Source: Candidatus Hecatellales archaeon | GTDB lineage: Archaea > Thermoproteota > Bathyarchaeia > Hecatellales > Hecatellaceae | Length of the DNA stretch: 6,246 bases | Direction of reading: 5' to 3' | Assembly: GCA_003662485.1 (NCBI GenBank) | Contig: QMYD01000065.1 | Coordinates: 1-6,246 of the forward strand | Shown here: piece by piece, positions 5,263 to 6,246 of the stretch | Numbering within the stretch: the stretch's first letter is position 1 | Layout: every line of letters begins with the position of its first letter | Program-made: the position numbers and the translations under genes | The notes under the pieces: model-generated | Database searches by the model: none | The model's input: the letters and a program-made list of their open reading frames with translations, nothing else | What the model was told of the DNA's origin: nothing

Positions 5263-6246
5263 ATGCCAACCCTAACCATGGAATACAGTGACCTATGCAG
5301 CCTCTTAGGCATGGAAATTCCTATAGAGGAATTGGAAAACCTGCTGGGGCTGGTGAAATGCCAGGTGGAGGGGGTTGAGGGTGGAAGCATCACCGTGGAG
5401 GTTACTGCTGACAGGCCTGACATGCTCTCCGTGGAGGGGGTTGCCCGAACCCTAAGAGGCTTCCTTGGAAGGCCAACCCCAACCTACAAGCCAGGCAAAA
5501 GCAAAGTGAAGGTGAAGGTTTCAAGAAGCGTTAGAAGGATTAGGCCCTACATCGCCTGCGCCGTGGTTTCAGGTTTAACCTTTAACGATGCCTCCATAGC
5601 CCAGCTTATGCAGCTCCAGGAGAAGCTTCATGAAACCCTTTGTAGGCGGAGGAGGAAGGCTTCCATCGGGGTTTACGACCTAGGGAAGGTTAAGCCCCCC
5701 ATCACCTACACAGCCCTCAAACCCGAGGAAATAGTTTTCACCCCGCTTGAGGAGGCTAAGCCCATGAGGGCTGGGGAAATCCTTTCTAAAACCAGGAAGG
5801 GCTTAGAGTATGGACACCTACTCAAGGGGCTTCCAAGATACCCACTACTCGTCGACTCTAAGGGGCAGGTTTTATCCATGCCCCCTATCGTCAACAGCGA
5901 GGAAACCAAGGTAACCCTTGAAACCCGAAGCCTCTTCATAGACGCCACCGGCTTTAACCCCGAACTCCTAGAGGAGGCTGTAACCATCATGGCTTCAAGC
6001 CTGGCTGAGCGTGGGGGGAAGGTTGAATCCGTCCTCGTGGAGTATGAGGGCGGAGAGAAGCGGTGGACCTGCACGATGAAGCCTAGGAGAATGGTGGTGG
6101 ACCCCTTAGCTGTAAACCGGCTTCTAGGCTTCAGCCTCCCAGCTAGGGGTCAAGCTGAAATCCTTGGGAGGATGGGTTTCAAGGCCAAGGTTAAAGGGCG
6201 GAAGCTTGAGGTTTCCATTCCACCCTACCGCTGCGATATTCTGCAT
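5263..6246 (+). CDS. pheT: Phenylalanyl-tRNA synthetase, beta subunit (3' end cut by window)
   Basis: The frame stays open for 328 codons to the last base of the window, so only the N-terminal part is present; archaeal PheT is usually about 540-560 residues. It is the structural and editing partner of PheS. Visible landmarks are ADRPDMLSVEGVARTLRGFLG (49-69) and QLQEKLHETLCRRRRKASIG (117-136), which opens the B3/B4 editing region. Next comes PPIVNSEETKVTLETRSLFIDATG (207-230). The start of the B5 tRNA-binding domain follows (about 273-328), with IPPYRCDILH at the edge. This is the archaeal/eukaryotic short form, without the N-terminal tRNA-binding (EMAP-like) domain of bacterial PheT. The ATG directly abuts the pheS stop (TAGATG). 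I see no frameshift; the truncation is due to the window edge. Confidence 0.96.
   Translation, partial: MPTLTMEYSDLCSLLGMEIPIEELENLLGLVKCQVEGVEGGSITVEVTADRPDMLSVEGVARTLRGFLGRPTPTYKPGKSKVKVKVSRSVRRIRPYIACAVVSGLTFNDASIAQLMQLQEKLHETLCRRRRKASIGVYDLGKVKPPITYTALKPEEIVFTPLEEAKPMRAGEILSKTRKGLEYGHLLKGLPRYPLLVDSKGQVLSMPPIVNSEETKVTLETRSLFIDATGFNPELLEEAVTIMASSLAERGGKVESVLVEYEGGEKRWTCTMKPRRMVVDPLAVNRLLGFSLPARGQAEILGRMGFKAKVKGRKLEVSIPPYRCDILH

Noticed and set aside
5706..6074. 122-codon open frame on the - strand
   Set aside because: It is antisense to pheT, whose frame is intact and carries conserved family motifs across this stretch.
1..6246. tRNA or rRNA genes, CRISPR arrays, insertion sequences, attachment sites
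   Set aside because: I found no T-loop-like GGTTCGAATCC, no regularly spaced repeats, no transposase or integrase motifs, and no break in base composition.

Overview
This window reads as a piece of a core archaeal chromosome, not a mobile or accessory region. Three gene types point to an archaeon: a stand-alone archaeal-type phosphopantetheine adenylyltransferase, archaeal-type tryptophanyl- and phenylalanyl-tRNA synthetases, and an ESCRT-III/CdvB-like protein. The CdvB-like protein suggests the TACK or Asgard side of the Archaea, possibly Bathyarchaeia-like; that placement is inference. The DNA is moderately GC-rich, with heavy AGG and CTT codon use throughout. At least three of the seven genes appear to start on TTG and one on GTG. 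No insertion sequence, CRISPR array, tRNA or rRNA was recognised.

Layout. Left block, + strand: endonuclease III (55-732), a 145-base gap, a CdvB-like ESCRT-III protein (878-1531), a 35-base gap, then CoaD (1567-2043). Middle: trpS lies on the - strand (2033-3226) and converges on coaD with an 11-base tail-to-tail overlap. Right block, + strand: a divergent intergenic region with a strong imperfect palindrome, then a small unrecognised gene (3439-3690), whose frame is open far upstream and may hide a Pcc1-like (KEOPS) protein. After it come pheS (3748-5262) and pheT, which starts on the base after the pheS stop and runs off the right edge (5263-6246).

How the genes fit together. The right half is a translation cluster: TrpRS, both subunits of PheRS, and perhaps a tRNA-modification subunit. 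The left half is housekeeping: base-excision repair, membrane remodelling or division, and coenzyme A synthesis. No pathway links those three genes beyond shared strand and spacing. The points worth a second look are the misannotated or broken start of the small gene, short palindromes placed in three promoter regions, and the unclear start of coaD. I see no clear evidence of a new multi-gene system.
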